Source: an uncultured Alphaproteobacteria bacterium
GTDB lineage: Bacteria; Pseudomonadota; Alphaproteobacteria; HIMB59; GCA-002718135
Length of the DNA: 64,000 bases
Direction: 5' to 3'
Assembly: GCA_902602695.1 (NCBI GenBank)
Contig: CACKRO010000004.1
Location: 1 to 64,000 of the forward strand
Of this stretch, positions 40,357-51,831 are shown one piece after another. Made by a program: the position numbers and the translations under genes. The notes under the pieces are model-generated. The model saw only the letters and a list, made by a program, of their open reading frames with translations. It made no database searches and had not been told where the DNA came from. Positions within the stretch are counted from its first letter, which is position 1. Each line of letters begins with the position of its first letter.

Positions 40357-40938
40357 ATGATTAAAATTCTTACTAAAATAGATGGCATAAATAATGTTTT
40401 AGAGAATAATAATCTGTTAGAAATAGAATTTGAAAAAAATAATATTATAAAAATTTTTAACGAATTAAAAGATAACACCGAGCTAAATTTTAATCAATTA
40501 TTAGATATTACAGCTGTTGACTATCCTTCAAGAGAATTTAGATTTGATTTGATTTATATTTTGCAAAGTTTAACAAAAAATAAAAAAATTATTCTTAAGA
40601 CTTTTATTAAAGAGAACGAAAATATAGAATCAATAACCAATATTCACAAATCTGCGGATTGGTATGAAAGAGAATGTTATGATTTATTTGGAATAGAATT
40701 TATTAACCATCCCGATTTAAGAAGGATAATGACAGATTACAATTTTGAAGGTTATCCATTACGTAAAGATTTTCCTTTAACTGGACATACAGAAGTTCGC
40801 TATGATGATCTTGAAAAAAAAGTAATATATGAGCCTGTTAAGTTAACTCAAGAATTTAGAAATTTTGATAGTGAATCTCCTTGGGAAGGAATGGAAAACA
40901 AACTTTTTGGTGATGAGAAATCTACTGGTGAAAATTAA
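40357..40938 (+). CDS. nuoC: NADH-quinone oxidoreductase subunit C
   Basis: 'SADWYERECYDLFGIEFINHPDLRRIMTDYNFEGYPLRKDFPLTG'. Confidence 0.97.
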   Translation: MIKILTKIDGINNVLENNNLLEIEFEKNNIIKIFNELKDNTELNFNQLLDITAVDYPSREFRFDLIYILQSLTKNKKIILKTFIKENENIESITNIHKSADWYERECYDLFGIEFINHPDLRRIMTDYNFEGYPLRKDFPLTGHTEVRYDDLEKKVIYEPVKLTQEFRNFDSESPWEGMENKLFGDEKSTGEN

Positions 40939-42117
40939 ATGAAAGAAGTAGAGCTTAATACAACTACTATTAATTTTGGCCCCCAACATCCAGCTGCACA
41001 TGGTGTTTTACGTTTAGTAGTTGAACTGGAAGGTGAGGTAGTTCAAAGAGCAGAACCTCATATTGGATTGTTACATAGGGGAACAGAAAAATTAATTGAA
41101 TATAAAACTTATCTTCAGGCAGTTCCTTATTTTGATAGACTTGATTATGTTTCACCAATGTGTCAAGAACATGCTTTTGCATTGGCAACTGAAAATCTCC
41201 TAGGTATCAATGTTCCTGAAAGAGCTAAATATATTCGAGTTATTTTTGCCGAAATTACTAGAATACTAAATCATTTATTAAATATACCTGCCTATGCTGC
41301 TGACATTGGTGCAGTGACACCTTTTTTATGGTGTTTTGAAGAAAGGGAAAAGCTTTTGGAGTTTCATGAAGCCGTATCTGGTGCAAGATTTCATGCAGCC
41401 TATTTTAGACCTGGAGGTGTTCATCAGGATATGCCAGAAGGAATGGAAGAAAAATTATTTGACCATTTTAAAACTCTTCCAAAATTTATTGATGATCTTG
41501 AAAGCTTGTTAACTAATAACAGAATTTTAAGACAAAGATCAGTTGATATAGGAATAATTTCAAAGTCAGAAGCAATTGAATGGGGGTGTTCGGGTCCTGT
41601 ATTAAGAAGTGCAGGTATAGCATGGGATTTAAGAAGATCTCAACCTTATGACGCCTATGATAAAGTTGATTTTGATGTTCCTGTTGGAAAAAAGGGTGAT
41701 TGTTTTGATCGATATTTGGTTCGCATAGAGGAAATGAGACAAAGCATTAGTATTATTAACCAATGTTTAAATAAAATCAAATCAGGTCCAATATCAATTG
41801 AGGATAATAAAATTACACCTCCTAAAAGAAATCAAATGAAAAAATCAATGGAAGCTTTAATTCATCATTTTAAACTTTTCACTGAAGGTTACCGTGTTCC
41901 CGCTGGTCAAGTTTATAGTGCAGTAGAAGCTCCAAAAGGTGAATTTGGCGTTTACCTTGTTTCTGATGGATCTAGTAAACCATATAGATGTAAAATAAGA
42001 GCACCAGGTTTTGCACACCTTCAAACATTGGATCATTTATCTAAAGGCCACTTAATGGCTGACATAGCCGCTATACTTGGTAGCTTAGATATTGTTTTTG
42101 GAGAGATAGATAGATAA
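40939..42117 (+). CDS. nuoD: NADH-quinone oxidoreductase subunit D
   Basis: '[24 protein letters not shown]', '[19 protein letters not shown]'. Confidence 0.98.
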   Translation: MKEVELNTTTINFGPQHPAAHGVLRLVVELEGEVVQRAEPHIGLLHRGTEKLIEYKTYLQAVPYFDRLDYVSPMCQEHAFALATENLLGINVPERAKYIRVIFAEITRILNHLLNIPAYAADIGAVTPFLWCFEEREKLLEFHEAVSGARFHAAYFRPGGVHQDMPEGMEEKLFDHFKTLPKFIDDLESLLTNNRILRQRSVDIGIISKSEAIEWGCSGPVLRSAGIAWDLRRSQPYDAYDKVDFDVPVGKKGDCFDRYLVRIEEMRQSISIINQCLNKIKSGPISIEDNKITPPKRNQMKKSMEALIHHFKLFTEGYRVPAGQVYSAVEAPKGEFGVYLVSDGSSKPYRCKIRAPGFAHLQTLDHLSKGHLMADIAAILGSLDIVFGEIDR

Positions 42118-42716
42118 TGCATCATCCTGGTACAAATAATAAAGTATATAAAAAAATTAATGATAATTTTGAATGGTCATCAGAAAATTTTAAAAAAATT
42201 TCTGAAATAATAAAAAAATATCCATCAAATCGTATTCAAAGCGCAGTTATTCCTTTACTTGATTTAGCACAAAGACAAAATAATGGATGGCTAAGTAAAA
42301 ACTCAATGGAAAAAGTAGCTGAAACTCTAAGTATGTCTTATATAAGAGTTTTGGAAGTTGCCACTTTTTATTCGATGTTTAATTTAGAACCTATTGGTAA
42401 AAATTTTGTCCAAATTTGTAGAACGACACCTTGTTGGTTAAGAGGGAGTGATAAACTGTCTAAAGTTGCACAAGAAGTTTGCGAAACTAATATTGGCGAG
42501 ACAAGTGATGATGAAATATTTACAGTTGTTGAAGTTGAATGCTTAGGTGCATGTTGCAATGCCCCTATGGTCCAGATTAATGATGATTATTATGAAGATT
42601 TAGATGAAGAGAGTTTTAAAAAAATACTTCAAGATTTAAAAGATAATAAATCAATAAAAGTAGGTTCACAAATTGGTAGAAAATCATCACAACCTGAAAG
42701 AAAATTTGATGCTTAA
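42117..42716 (+). CDS. nuoE: NADH-quinone oxidoreductase subunit E
   Basis: '[15 protein letters not shown]' and '[17 protein letters not shown]' 2Fe-2S ligands. Confidence 0.97.
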   Translation: MHHPGTNNKVYKKINDNFEWSSENFKKISEIIKKYPSNRIQSAVIPLLDLAQRQNNGWLSKNSMEKVAETLSMSYIRVLEVATFYSMFNLEPIGKNFVQICRTTPCWLRGSDKLSKVAQEVCETNIGETSDDEIFTVVEVECLGACCNAPMVQINDDYYEDLDEESFKKILQDLKDNKSIKVGSQIGRKSSQPERKFDA

Positions 42717-43983
42717 GGAAAAAGATAAAATTTTTAAAAATTTATACGGTTTTGAAGACTGGAAATTAGAAGGTGCCAAAAAAAGAGGTATTTGGACAAA
42801 TACTAAAGAACTTATCAAAATGGGTAGTGATAAAATTGTTGAGGAAATTAAAAATAGTCAATTAAGAGGAAGGGGAGGAGCAGGTTTCCCTGCGGGACTT
42901 AAGTGGTCATTTATGCCAAAAGATTCTGGAAAAGATCATTACCTAGTTGTTAATGCAGATGAGTCAGAGCCAGGCACATGTAAAGATCGAGAGATTATGA
43001 GAAACGATCCACATCTTCTTTTAGAAGGTTGTTTAGTTGCTGCCTTTGCAATGCATGCACATACTTGTTATATTTATATCAGGGGCGAATATTATTCTGA
43101 ATCTTCTAATTTACAAAAAGCAATAGATGAAGCTTACGCAAATAATTTAATTGGTAAAAATGCATGTGGAACAGGGTGGGATTTTGATATTTATCTTCAC
43201 AGAGGAGCAGGAGCATATATTTGTGGTGAAGAAACTGCTTTACTTGAAAGTTTAGAGGGTAAAAAAGGTCAGCCCCGATTAAAGCCTCCATTTCCTGCGG
43301 GTGCAGGTTTATATGGATGTCCTACAACAGTTACAAATGTTGAAACAATCGCTGTCTCGCCAACTATTTTAAGACGTGGTTCTAAATGGTTTGCTAATTT
43401 AGGTAGTGCAAATAATACAGGTACAAAAATTTTTAGTATCTCTGGACACGTAAATAACCCATGTAATGTAGAAGAAGAAATGGGCATACCACTCAAAGAT
43501 CTCATTGAAAAACATGCAGGTGGGGTAATTGGTGGTTGGGAAAATCTATTAGCTGTAATTCCTGGAGGCGCAAGTGTGCCTTTATTACCTAAGTCTATTT
43601 GCGATACTGTTAAAATGGATTTTGATAGTCTAAAAGAAGTGCAAAGTGGATTAGGCACTGCGGCTGTTATTGTAATGAATAAATCAACAGATATTGTTGA
43701 GGCAATAGCCAGATTATCACATTTTTATAAGCATGAAAGTTGTGGTCAATGTACACCTTGCAGAGAAGGTACTGGATGGATGTACAGAATGATGGAAAAA
43801 ATGATTCATGGAAACGTTAAACATAAAGATATTGATAAAATTTTAGATGTAACAAAGCAAATTGAAGGTCATACTATTTGCGCCTTAGGTGATGCCGCTG
43901 CTTGGCCTATTCAAGGTTTGTTTAGACATTTTAGACCTGAAATTGAAAAAAGAATTGAAGAAAGAAACAGAAGAGTAGCCTAG
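42709..43983 (+). CDS. nuoF: NADH-quinone oxidoreductase subunit F
   Basis: '[20 protein letters not shown]', '[25 protein letters not shown]', '[15 protein letters not shown]'; ATG 42709 preferred over 42673. Confidence 0.98.
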   Translation: MLKEKDKIFKNLYGFEDWKLEGAKKRGIWTNTKELIKMGSDKIVEEIKNSQLRGRGGAGFPAGLKWSFMPKDSGKDHYLVVNADESEPGTCKDREIMRNDPHLLLEGCLVAAFAMHAHTCYIYIRGEYYSESSNLQKAIDEAYANNLIGKNACGTGWDFDIYLHRGAGAYICGEETALLESLEGKKGQPRLKPPFPAGAGLYGCPTTVTNVETIAVSPTILRRGSKWFANLGSANNTGTKIFSISGHVNNPCNVEEEMGIPLKDLIEKHAGGVIGGWENLLAVIPGGASVPLLPKSICDTVKMDFDSLKEVQSGLGTAAVIVMNKSTDIVEAIARLSHFYKHESCGQCTPCREGTGWMYRMMEKMIHGNVKHKDIDKILDVTKQIEGHTICALGDAAAWPIQGLFRHFRPEIEKRIEERNRRVA

Positions 43984-46022
43984 TGCCAAAGATAACAATT
44001 GACAATAAAGAATACGAATTTGAAAACGGCATGACCGTAATGCAAGCTTGTGAACAAGCAGGAACTGAAATTCCAAGATTTTGTTATCATGAAAAACTCT
44101 CAATAGCAGGAAACTGTAGAATGTGTTTAGTAGAAATGGAAAAAGCTCCCAAACCTATTGCATCATGTGCCATGCCAGCTTCAGATGGAATGGTTATAAA
44201 AACTAATACTGAAACAGTTAAAAAAGCTCGTAAAGGCGTAATGGAGTTTCTTCTTATTAATCATCCATTGGATTGCCCTATTTGTGATCAAGGAGGAGAG
44301 TGCGATCTTCAAGACCAAGCTATGTATTATGGTTTTGACAAAACTAGATATGAAGAAAATAAAAGAGCAGTTCAAAATAAAAATATGGGACCACTTGTCA
44401 AAACAATTATGACAAGATGTATACATTGCACAAGATGCGTAAGGTTTTCTACAGAAGTTGCTGGAGTTGATGATATAGGATTGCTTGGCAGAGGTGAAAA
44501 TGCTGAGATCACTACATACTTAGAAAAAACTATTGAGTCAGAATTATCTGGAAATGTAATTGATTTGTGTCCTGTAGGTGCGTTAACAAGTAAGCCATAC
44601 GCATTTAAATCAAGACCATGGGAACTAACTAAGACAGAAACATTCGATGTGTTTGATGGCATAGGTTCAAGTATAAGAATTGATACAAGAGGAAAAAAAG
44701 TTTTAAGAGCTCTTCCTAGAATAAATGAAGATACCAATGAAGAATGGATAAGTGATAAATCTAGATTTGCAGTTGATGGACTCTCAAGTCAAAGATTGGA
44801 TAATGTATATTCAAAATCAAATAAAAAACTCCAAAAATGTTCATGGGATGATGCATTTGAATTAATAAAAAAAGAAATTACAAAAAGAGGTAAAGAAAAT
44901 ACTGTATTCCTATCTGGTAAGTTTACTGATATTGAAACTTTATATTCCGCACAAAAATTTAGCAATTCACTAAAATCAAAAAACTATGATTGCAGATTTG
45001 ATAATACACAAATTATCGATAATTCATCTTCAAGTTATAAATTTAATTCAACAATTCAAGAAATTGAAAAAGCTGATGCTATTCTTTTAATTGGATCCAA
45101 TCCTAGATGGGAAGCGGCGGTACTAAATGCTAGAATTAGAAAGGCATATATTGAAAATAACTGCAAAATTGGTCTTATAGGTCCTAAATTAGATCTTACT
45201 TACGATTATCATCATTTATCTGATTCTTTAGATTACCTTAATAATTTATCTAATAATAAATCTGAATTCAATAAAGTTTTAAAATCTGCAAAAAACCCAC
45301 TTATAATATTAGGTACTTCAGCAATAAATAATGATCATGGAAAAAAAATATTAGAAACTGCAGGATTAATTGCAAAAAAAATTCAAAAAAATAAAAATAT
45401 AAATCCATTAAATATTCTTAACCAAGATATTTCTAGAGTAGGAGCATTAGATTTGAAATTTTATAATAAAAAATTTGATAATGATTACAATAAACAATTA
45501 AAAAAACATATTGATAAAACAAAGCCTGTAGTTTTCTTAATGGGGTTAGATGAGATAAATTTTTCAACATTTGAAAATGCTTTTGTTGTTTATCTTGGTC
45601 ATCATGGAGACTTTTCAGCATCTATAGCTGATATAATTTTACCAACCCCTGCGTATACCGAAAAAAGTTCTACTTATATGAATATAGAAGGTAGAGTTAT
45701 TCAAACGACTAAGTGTCATAACCCAATAGGTGAAGCAAAAGAGGAGTGGAAAATTTTTAGAGTTTTAAGCGACTTATTTGAAAAAAATTTAAATTTTAAT
45801 AATCTTGGGGAGCTTCGAAATGAGCTTACAAGTACTTATGGTCAATTTGCTCTCTTAAATGAAGTTAATTCTATTGGCGAAATAACTTTTGCTAAAAATA
45901 ATAAAATTGAGAATATTAAAATTAAATATAACATTGAAAATTTTTATATGAATGACTCTATTTCTAGATCTTCTGAAACAATGGCAAAATGTACTAAAGA
46001 TATTTTAAATAAGGCAGCATAA
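43983..46022 (+). CDS. nuoG: NADH-quinone oxidoreductase subunit G
   Basis: GTG start; 'RFCYHEKLSIAGNCRMCLVE', 'HPLDCPICDQGGECDLQDQAM', 'RCIHCTRCVRF'. Confidence 0.97.
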   Translation: MPKITIDNKEYEFENGMTVMQACEQAGTEIPRFCYHEKLSIAGNCRMCLVEMEKAPKPIASCAMPASDGMVIKTNTETVKKARKGVMEFLLINHPLDCPICDQGGECDLQDQAMYYGFDKTRYEENKRAVQNKNMGPLVKTIMTRCIHCTRCVRFSTEVAGVDDIGLLGRGENAEITTYLEKTIESELSGNVIDLCPVGALTSKPYAFKSRPWELTKTETFDVFDGIGSSIRIDTRGKKVLRALPRINEDTNEEWISDKSRFAVDGLSSQRLDNVYSKSNKKLQKCSWDDAFELIKKEITKRGKENTVFLSGKFTDIETLYSAQKFSNSLKSKNYDCRFDNTQIIDNSSSSYKFNSTIQEIEKADAILLIGSNPRWEAAVLNARIRKAYIENNCKIGLIGPKLDLTYDYHHLSDSLDYLNNLSNNKSEFNKVLKSAKNPLIILGTSAINNDHGKKILETAGLIAKKIQKNKNINPLNILNQDISRVGALDLKFYNKKFDNDYNKQLKKHIDKTKPVVFLMGLDEINFSTFENAFVVYLGHHGDFSASIADIILPTPAYTEKSSTYMNIEGRVIQTTKCHNPIGEAKEEWKIFRVLSDLFEKNLNFNNLGELRNELTSTYGQFALLNEVNSIGEITFAKNNKIENIKIKYNIENFYMNDSISRSSETMAKCTKDILNKAA

Positions 46023-46029
46023 TAATTAA

Positions 46030-47031
46030 ATGAATTATGATATATTAATTACAGGGTTAATAATCGTTGCCCAAATACTTGCTGTTGTTGTGCCAGTTTT
46101 AATATCTGTAGCTTTTTTAGTTTATGCTGAAAGAAAAGTTTTAGCCCTAATTCAATTAAGAAGAGGTCCAAATATAGTAGGGCCTTTTGGTATATTACAA
46201 AGCTTTGCTGATGCATTAAAACTTATTACTAAAGAAAATATTATACCTAGTGGATCAAATAAAATTGTTTTTATTTTAGCACCCATAATAACAATGGTAC
46301 TTAGCTTAGCAGGTTGGGCAGTAATTCCTTTTGCTCCAGGATGGGTAGTCTCTGATATTAACGTAGGTATAATGTATCTGTTTGCAGTATCATCTCTTGG
46401 AGTATATGGAATAATAATGGCCGGTTGGGCTAGTAACTCTCAATATCCTTTTCTAGGAGCATTAAGATCAGCTGCTCAAATGGTTTCATATGAAGTATCT
46501 ATTGGATTTGTAATAATTACAGTATTATTATGTGTAGGTTCTTTAAATTTATCAAAGATAGTTTTAGCTCAGCAGACTGTCTGGTTTGCAATTCCATTAT
46601 TACCTATGTTCATTATTTTTTTTATTTCTGCTTTAGCTGAAACAAATAGATTACCTTTTGATCTTCCTGAAGATGAATCAACACTTGTTGCAGGATTTTT
46701 TACTGAATATTCATCTGCTTCATTTGTATTATTTTTTTTAGGTGAATACGCGAGTATGATTTTAATGTCTTCTATGACTGTCATTCTTTTTTTAGGCGGA
46801 TGGCTTCCTCCAATTGATGTATACCCATTAAATGTTGTTCCTGGAGTAATCTGGTTTACTGTGAAAGTAATATTTATATTATTTTTATTTATTTGGGTTA
46901 GAGGAACTTTCCCAAGATATAGATATGATCAGTTAATGAGACTTGGATGGAAAGTTTTTCTACCATTTTCTTTGTTTTGGGTTGTGGCAACTTCTGGTTT
47001 TTTAGTATATTTTGATATGCTGCCAAATTAA
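46030..47031 (+). CDS. nuoH: NADH-quinone oxidoreductase subunit H
   Basis: '[34 protein letters not shown]', '[25 protein letters not shown]'. Confidence 0.98.
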   Translation: MNYDILITGLIIVAQILAVVVPVLISVAFLVYAERKVLALIQLRRGPNIVGPFGILQSFADALKLITKENIIPSGSNKIVFILAPIITMVLSLAGWAVIPFAPGWVVSDINVGIMYLFAVSSLGVYGIIMAGWASNSQYPFLGALRSAAQMVSYEVSIGFVIITVLLCVGSLNLSKIVLAQQTVWFAIPLLPMFIIFFISALAETNRLPFDLPEDESTLVAGFFTEYSSASFVLFFLGEYASMILMSSMTVILFLGGWLPPIDVYPLNVVPGVIWFTVKVIFILFLFIWVRGTFPRYRYDQLMRLGWKVFLPFSLFWVVATSGFLVYFDMLPN

Positions 47032-47032
47032 T

Positions 47033-47512
47033 ATGTATAAATTTATTAAATCTTTTACTTTATTTGAATTATTTCAAGGACTATTTTTAACTTTCAAATA
47101 CATATTTAAATCTAAAGTTACAATAAATTATCCTCATGAAAAAGGTCCATTAAGCCCACGTTTTAGAGGTGAGCATGCTTTGAGAAGATATCCAAGTGGG
47201 GAAGAGAGATGTATCGCATGTAAGCTTTGTGAAGCAGTATGTCCTGCTCAGGCAATTACAATTGAAGCAGAGCCAAGAGAGGATGGAAGCAGAAGAACAA
47301 CAAGATATGATATAGATATGACTAAATGTATTTACTGTGGTTTATGTCAAGAATCTTGCCCAGTTGATGCAATAGTCGAAGGACCAAATTTTGAATTTGC
47401 CACTGAAACGAGAGAAGAATTAATTTATAATAAAGATAAACTTTTAGAAAATGGAGATAGATGGGAGCAAGAAATTGCTCAAAATATTCATCTCGATAGA
47501 AAATATAGATAA
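47033..47512 (+). CDS. nuoI: NADH-quinone oxidoreductase subunit I
   Basis: Two 4Fe-4S motifs '[16 protein letters not shown]' and '[23 protein letters not shown]'; ATG 47033 preferred. Confidence 0.98.
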   Translation: MYKFIKSFTLFELFQGLFLTFKYIFKSKVTINYPHEKGPLSPRFRGEHALRRYPSGEERCIACKLCEAVCPAQAITIEAEPREDGSRRTTRYDIDMTKCIYCGLCQESCPVDAIVEGPNFEFATETREELIYNKDKLLENGDRWEQEIAQNIHLDRKYR

Positions 47513-47514
47513 GA

Positions 47515-48126
47515 ATGATTCTTTATTCATTAACATTTTATCTTTTTTCATCTGTTGCGGTTCTTTCTGCTCTAATGGTTATAAGTGCAAAAAATCCAGT
47601 TCATTCAGTTTTGTTCTTAATTTTAAGCTTTGTTAACGCATCAGGACTCTTTGTTTTATTAGGCGCTGAATTTTTGGCAATGATCCTTGTCGTTGTATAT
47701 GTTGGAGCTGTTGCTGTCCTCTTTCTATTTGTTGTAATGATGCTTGATATAAATTTTGTAAAGTTGAGAGAAGGTTTTTTGCAATATTTACCTTTTGGAG
47801 CATTATTAGGGATAGTTCTAGTAATTGAACTTGGAATACTTTTTTTAACAGATAGATCATCTAATATTTACAACAATCAAACACCATTACAACCTATAGT
47901 TAGTGAAGTGGAGAATACAAAAATGATTGGGCAAATACTCTACACTGAATATTTTTATTTATTTCAAATATGTGGGATAATTTTATTAGTCGCAATGATT
48001 GGCTCTATCACACTTACATTAAGAGATAAAGGTGGCGTTAAAAGGCAAAATATTGATTCACAAAATACAGTTGATGCATCAACAGCTATAGAAAAGAAAA
48101 AAGTAAAAATAGGCGAAGGAATTTAA
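47515..48126 (+). CDS. nuoJ: NADH-quinone oxidoreductase subunit J
   Basis: 'SAKNPVHSVLFLILSFVNASGLFVLLGAEFLAMILVVVYVGAVAVLFLFVVMML'. Confidence 0.97.
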   Translation: MILYSLTFYLFSSVAVLSALMVISAKNPVHSVLFLILSFVNASGLFVLLGAEFLAMILVVVYVGAVAVLFLFVVMMLDINFVKLREGFLQYLPFGALLGIVLVIELGILFLTDRSSNIYNNQTPLQPIVSEVENTKMIGQILYTEYFYLFQICGIILLVAMIGSITLTLRDKGGVKRQNIDSQNTVDASTAIEKKKVKIGEGI

Positions 48127-48129
48127 TTA

Positions 48130-48435
48130 ATGATTACTCTTGAGCACTATCTTTTTCTCGGCGCAATTATTTTTACCTTAGGTGTTTTAGGGATATTTTT
48201 AAATAAGAAAAATTTAATTATAATTTTAATGTCTATAGAACTCATCTTGTTGTCAGTAAATATTAATTTTATTGCTTTCTCAGCGTATATTAATGATATT
48301 TCAGGGCAAATCTTCGCAATGCTTACACTTACTGTTGCAGCAGCTGAAGCAGCAATTGGACTCGCCATACTTGTAGTATTTTTTAGAAATTTAGGATCAA
48401 TAGAAGTAAATAAAATTAATCAGCTTAAGGGATAG
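48130..48435 (+). CDS. nuoK: NADH-quinone oxidoreductase subunit K
   Basis: 101 aa; '[31 protein letters not shown]', '[17 protein letters not shown]'. Confidence 0.97.
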   Translation: MITLEHYLFLGAIIFTLGVLGIFLNKKNLIIILMSIELILLSVNINFIAFSAYINDISGQIFAMLTLTVAAAEAAIGLAILVVFFRNLGSIEVNKINQLKG

Positions 48436-48438
48436 TAG

Positions 48439-50346
48439 ATGGCAACCTCAATTATATTTTTACCTCTACTTGGTTTTCTTTTTTGTTTTTTACTAGGTAA
48501 ACAGTTTAACTATAGGGTTTATCAAATATCAACAACTTCAATCCTTTTTCTTTGTACTTTATTTTCTTGGATAATATTCATTCAGTTTGTTAATAATAAG
48601 GAAACTGAAATAATCTTTATCCTTAACTGGATAACTTCTGGAAACTTTATTGTTGATTGGTCAATTAGATTAGACACTTTAACTGCTGTGATGTTCATTG
48701 TGGTTACAACTGTTTCTGCTTGTGTTCATTTATATTCAATAGGATATATGGAAGAAGATCCATCAAAAATAAGATTTATGGGTTATCTAAGCTTATTTAC
48801 TTTTTTTATGCTTGTTCTTGTATCAAGTAATAACTTGCTGCAAATGTTTTTTGGTTGGGAAGGTGTTGGGCTAGCCTCATATTTATTAATTGGTTTTTGG
48901 CACCATAAAGATTCAGCAAATAAAGCTGCTATAAAAGCATTTATAGTAAATAGAGTTGGAGATTTTGGATACGCAATAGGAATTGCTGGAATTTTTTATA
49001 TTTTTGGCACGGTAAGTTTCGACAGTATATTTTTACAAGTGGATCAATTTAGTGATCATCAAATTCAATTTCTTTCATTCAGTTTTCCAACTTTAGATTT
49101 TTTATGTTTTCTTTTATTCATAGGCGCAATGGGTAAATCTGCTCAATTAGGTTTACACACCTGGTTGCCAGATGCTATGGAGGGACCTACTCCTGTATCT
49201 GCACTAATACACGCTGCAACAATGGTAACAGCTGGTGTATTCTTAGTTGCAAGAATGAGTCCTCTTTATGAATTTGCTACATTTACTAATTTATTCATTA
49301 CTTTTATTGGTGCGGCCACAGCTATTTTTGCTGCCTCTATAGCCTTAACGCAAAATGATATTAAAAGAGTCATTGCATATTCAACATGCAGTCAATTAGG
49401 ATATATGTTTTTTGCAGCAGGTGTAGGAGCTTATAATGCATCAATATTTCACTTAACAACCCATGCCTTTTTTAAAGCTCTTCTATTTCTTTCTGCAGGT
49501 TCTGTAATTCACGCAATGCATCATGAACAGGATATGAGAAAAATGGGGGGACTTTTCAAAAAAATACCTTTTACTGCTACAATGATGTGGATTGGATCTC
49601 TTGCAATTATTGGTTTCCCATATCTATCTGGTTACTATTCAAAAGAAAGTATTTTAGAAAATGCTTTCTATACTTCAAATGGAATAGCATATTTTGCATA
49701 TTTAGTAGGTATTTTAACTGCTTTACTTACTGCTTTTTATTCATGGAGATTATTATTCCTAACATTTCATGGTGAAAATAGATCAAATAATAAAACATAT
49801 GATCACGCCCATGAATCACCTTTAGTAATGACAGTGCCATTATTTATTCTTGCAATTGGTTCTATTTTTTCTGGAATATTCTTTGCTGATTATTTTATTG
49901 GATATTACAAAAAAGAATTTTGGGATAATGCAATATTATTAACAGAAAGCTCTCATAAATATCTTCCTCTTACGCAATCATTAATATCAAAATCGGCTGT
50001 TGCAATTGGAATTCTTGTCTGTGTGTTGATATATTCAAATAATTTAAACAGAGCAAAAAATCTTTCCTATAACTTAGATCCTTTATATTCTCTTTCTAAA
50101 AATAAATGGTATGTGGATGAGCTATATCATAAAGTATTTGTTTTAACTTTTTTCAAATTGGCAAACTTTTTCTGGAAAAAAGGAGATGAAAAAACTATTG
50201 ATGGTTTAGGACCAAACGGGGTCTCCTGGATTATTTCAAAATCGTCATCTTATGTAAGTTTGTTTCAATCAGGGTATTTGTTTCATTATGCTTTTGCTAT
50301 GCTTGGAGGCTTAGTAATAATTTTAACATGGTTTTTATATTACTAA
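48439..50346 (+). CDS. nuoL: NADH-quinone oxidoreductase subunit L
   Basis: 'FFGWEGVGLASYLLIGFW', 'AQLGLHTWLPDAMEGPTPVSALIHAATMVTAGVFLVAR'. Confidence 0.98.
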   Translation: MATSIIFLPLLGFLFCFLLGKQFNYRVYQISTTSILFLCTLFSWIIFIQFVNNKETEIIFILNWITSGNFIVDWSIRLDTLTAVMFIVVTTVSACVHLYSIGYMEEDPSKIRFMGYLSLFTFFMLVLVSSNNLLQMFFGWEGVGLASYLLIGFWHHKDSANKAAIKAFIVNRVGDFGYAIGIAGIFYIFGTVSFDSIFLQVDQFSDHQIQFLSFSFPTLDFLCFLLFIGAMGKSAQLGLHTWLPDAMEGPTPVSALIHAATMVTAGVFLVARMSPLYEFATFTNLFITFIGAATAIFAASIALTQNDIKRVIAYSTCSQLGYMFFAAGVGAYNASIFHLTTHAFFKALLFLSAGSVIHAMHHEQDMRKMGGLFKKIPFTATMMWIGSLAIIGFPYLSGYYSKESILENAFYTSNGIAYFAYLVGILTALLTAFYSWRLLFLTFHGENRSNNKTYDHAHESPLVMTVPLFILAIGSIFSGIFFADYFIGYYKKEFWDNAILLTESSHKYLPLTQSLISKSAVAIGILVCVLIYSNNLNRAKNLSYNLDPLYSLSKNKWYVDELYHKVFVLTFFKLANFFWKKGDEKTIDGLGPNGVSWIISKSSSYVSLFQSGYLFHYAFAMLGGLVIILTWFLYY

Positions 50347-51831
50347 ATGATTGACTGGCCATTAGTATCAGTAATAATTTTTTTACCTTTAATTGGTGCT
50401 TTAATTATTCTTTTTATTAAAGAAGATGAATTAACATCAATTAATATTAAATGGGCTGCTTTACTAGCGACATTAGGAACATTTATTTTAAGTTTAATAC
50501 TCTGGTTACAATTTGATTATTCCAATCCGTCTTATCAATATGAAGAAAAATTTAGATGGTTTGATGATTTTAATTTCTTCTACCATGTTGGAGTTGACGG
50601 TATCTCACTTTTTATGATTTTACTAAGTACATTTTTGACCCCACTTTGTATTTTAGCTAGTTGGAATAATATAAAAAAAAGAGTCAAGGAATACATGCTT
50701 TCTTTTTTATTTTTAGAGACTGTAATGATTGGAATGTTTGCTTCTATAGACATACTTTTATTTTATATTTTTTTTGAAGCAGTATTAATACCAATGTATC
50801 TAATCATAGGTATATGGGGAGGTAATAGAAGAATCTATGCTTCTTTTAAATTCTTTCTCTACACTCTTTTGGGGTCAGTACTCATGTTGATTGCTATTAT
50901 TGTGATGTACAGAAATACAAGTTCAATGAGTATTGAATTCTTACAAGGTAATTATTTTTCCTATAATACTCAATTGTTTCTATGGCTCGCTTTTTTTGCC
51001 TCCTTTGCAGTTAAAATTCCTATGTGGCCGTTTCATACATGGTTGCCCGATGCCCATGTTGAAGCTCCAACAGCTGGATCTGTTATTTTAGCCGGAGTAC
51101 TTTTAAAAATGGGTGGATATGGTTTTATCCGTTTCTCTTTAGGCATGCTTCCAGAAGCAACAGAGTTTTTTATTCCTTTAATTATGACATTAAGTATAGT
51201 TGCCATAGTATACACTTCCTTAGTAGCACTAGCACAAACTGATATTAAAAAACTAATTGCATATTCATCTGTTGCTCATATGGGAATTGTAACAATTGGA
51301 ATTTTCTTAGTGAATCAACAAGGCTTAGAAGGAGCAATGATTCAAATGATTAGTCATGGACTAGTTTCAGCAGCTTTATTTTTATGTGTTGGTGTTATTT
51401 ATGATCGAATGCATACTAGAGAAATTGAATTTTACGGAGGATTAGTTCAAAGAATGCCACTTTATGCAACAGTATTCATGATTTTTATGCTCGGATCAGT
51501 TGGATTGCCTGGAACTAGTGGTTTTATTGGAGAATTTTTAGTTATTGTTGGCGCATTTAAATTTTCAAGTTACGTTGTTATTGGCGCGGCTTTTGGAATA
51601 ATATTATCTGCTGTTTACATGCTATACCTTTATAAAAGAATTATTTTTGGCACCATAACTAATAATAAACTTGCAGATATTTTAGATATAAACACAAGAG
51701 AGAAAATCATATTAATTCCTTTAGCAATTTCAGTAATATTATTAGGTATATTTCCAAATCTATTTTTAGATCCTATGAGACTATCACTTGAACTGATTAT
51801 AACAAATTATGAAATAGCCAATGCTAAATAA
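50347..51831 (+). CDS. nuoM: NADH-quinone oxidoreductase subunit M
   Basis: 'KIPMWPFHTWLPDAHVEAPTAGSVILAGVLLKMGGYGFIRF'. Confidence 0.98.
   Translation: MIDWPLVSVIIFLPLIGALIILFIKEDELTSINIKWAALLATLGTFILSLILWLQFDYSNPSYQYEEKFRWFDDFNFFYHVGVDGISLFMILLSTFLTPLCILASWNNIKKRVKEYMLSFLFLETVMIGMFASIDILLFYIFFEAVLIPMYLIIGIWGGNRRIYASFKFFLYTLLGSVLMLIAIIVMYRNTSSMSIEFLQGNYFSYNTQLFLWLAFFASFAVKIPMWPFHTWLPDAHVEAPTAGSVILAGVLLKMGGYGFIRFSLGMLPEATEFFIPLIMTLSIVAIVYTSLVALAQTDIKKLIAYSSVAHMGIVTIGIFLVNQQGLEGAMIQMISHGLVSAALFLCVGVIYDRMHTREIEFYGGLVQRMPLYATVFMIFMLGSVGLPGTSGFIGEFLVIVGAFKFSSYVVIGAAFGIILSAVYMLYLYKRIIFGTITNNKLADILDINTREKIILIPLAISVILLGIFPNLFLDPMRLSLELIITNYEIANAK

Noticed and set aside
43269-43658. Minus-strand 129-aa ORF within nuoF
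   Set aside because: Antisense to a highly conserved nuoF region; long only because conserved codons lack reverse-strand stops.
44372-44737. Minus-strand 121-aa ORF within nuoG
   Set aside because: Antisense to the conserved Fe-S region of NuoG.
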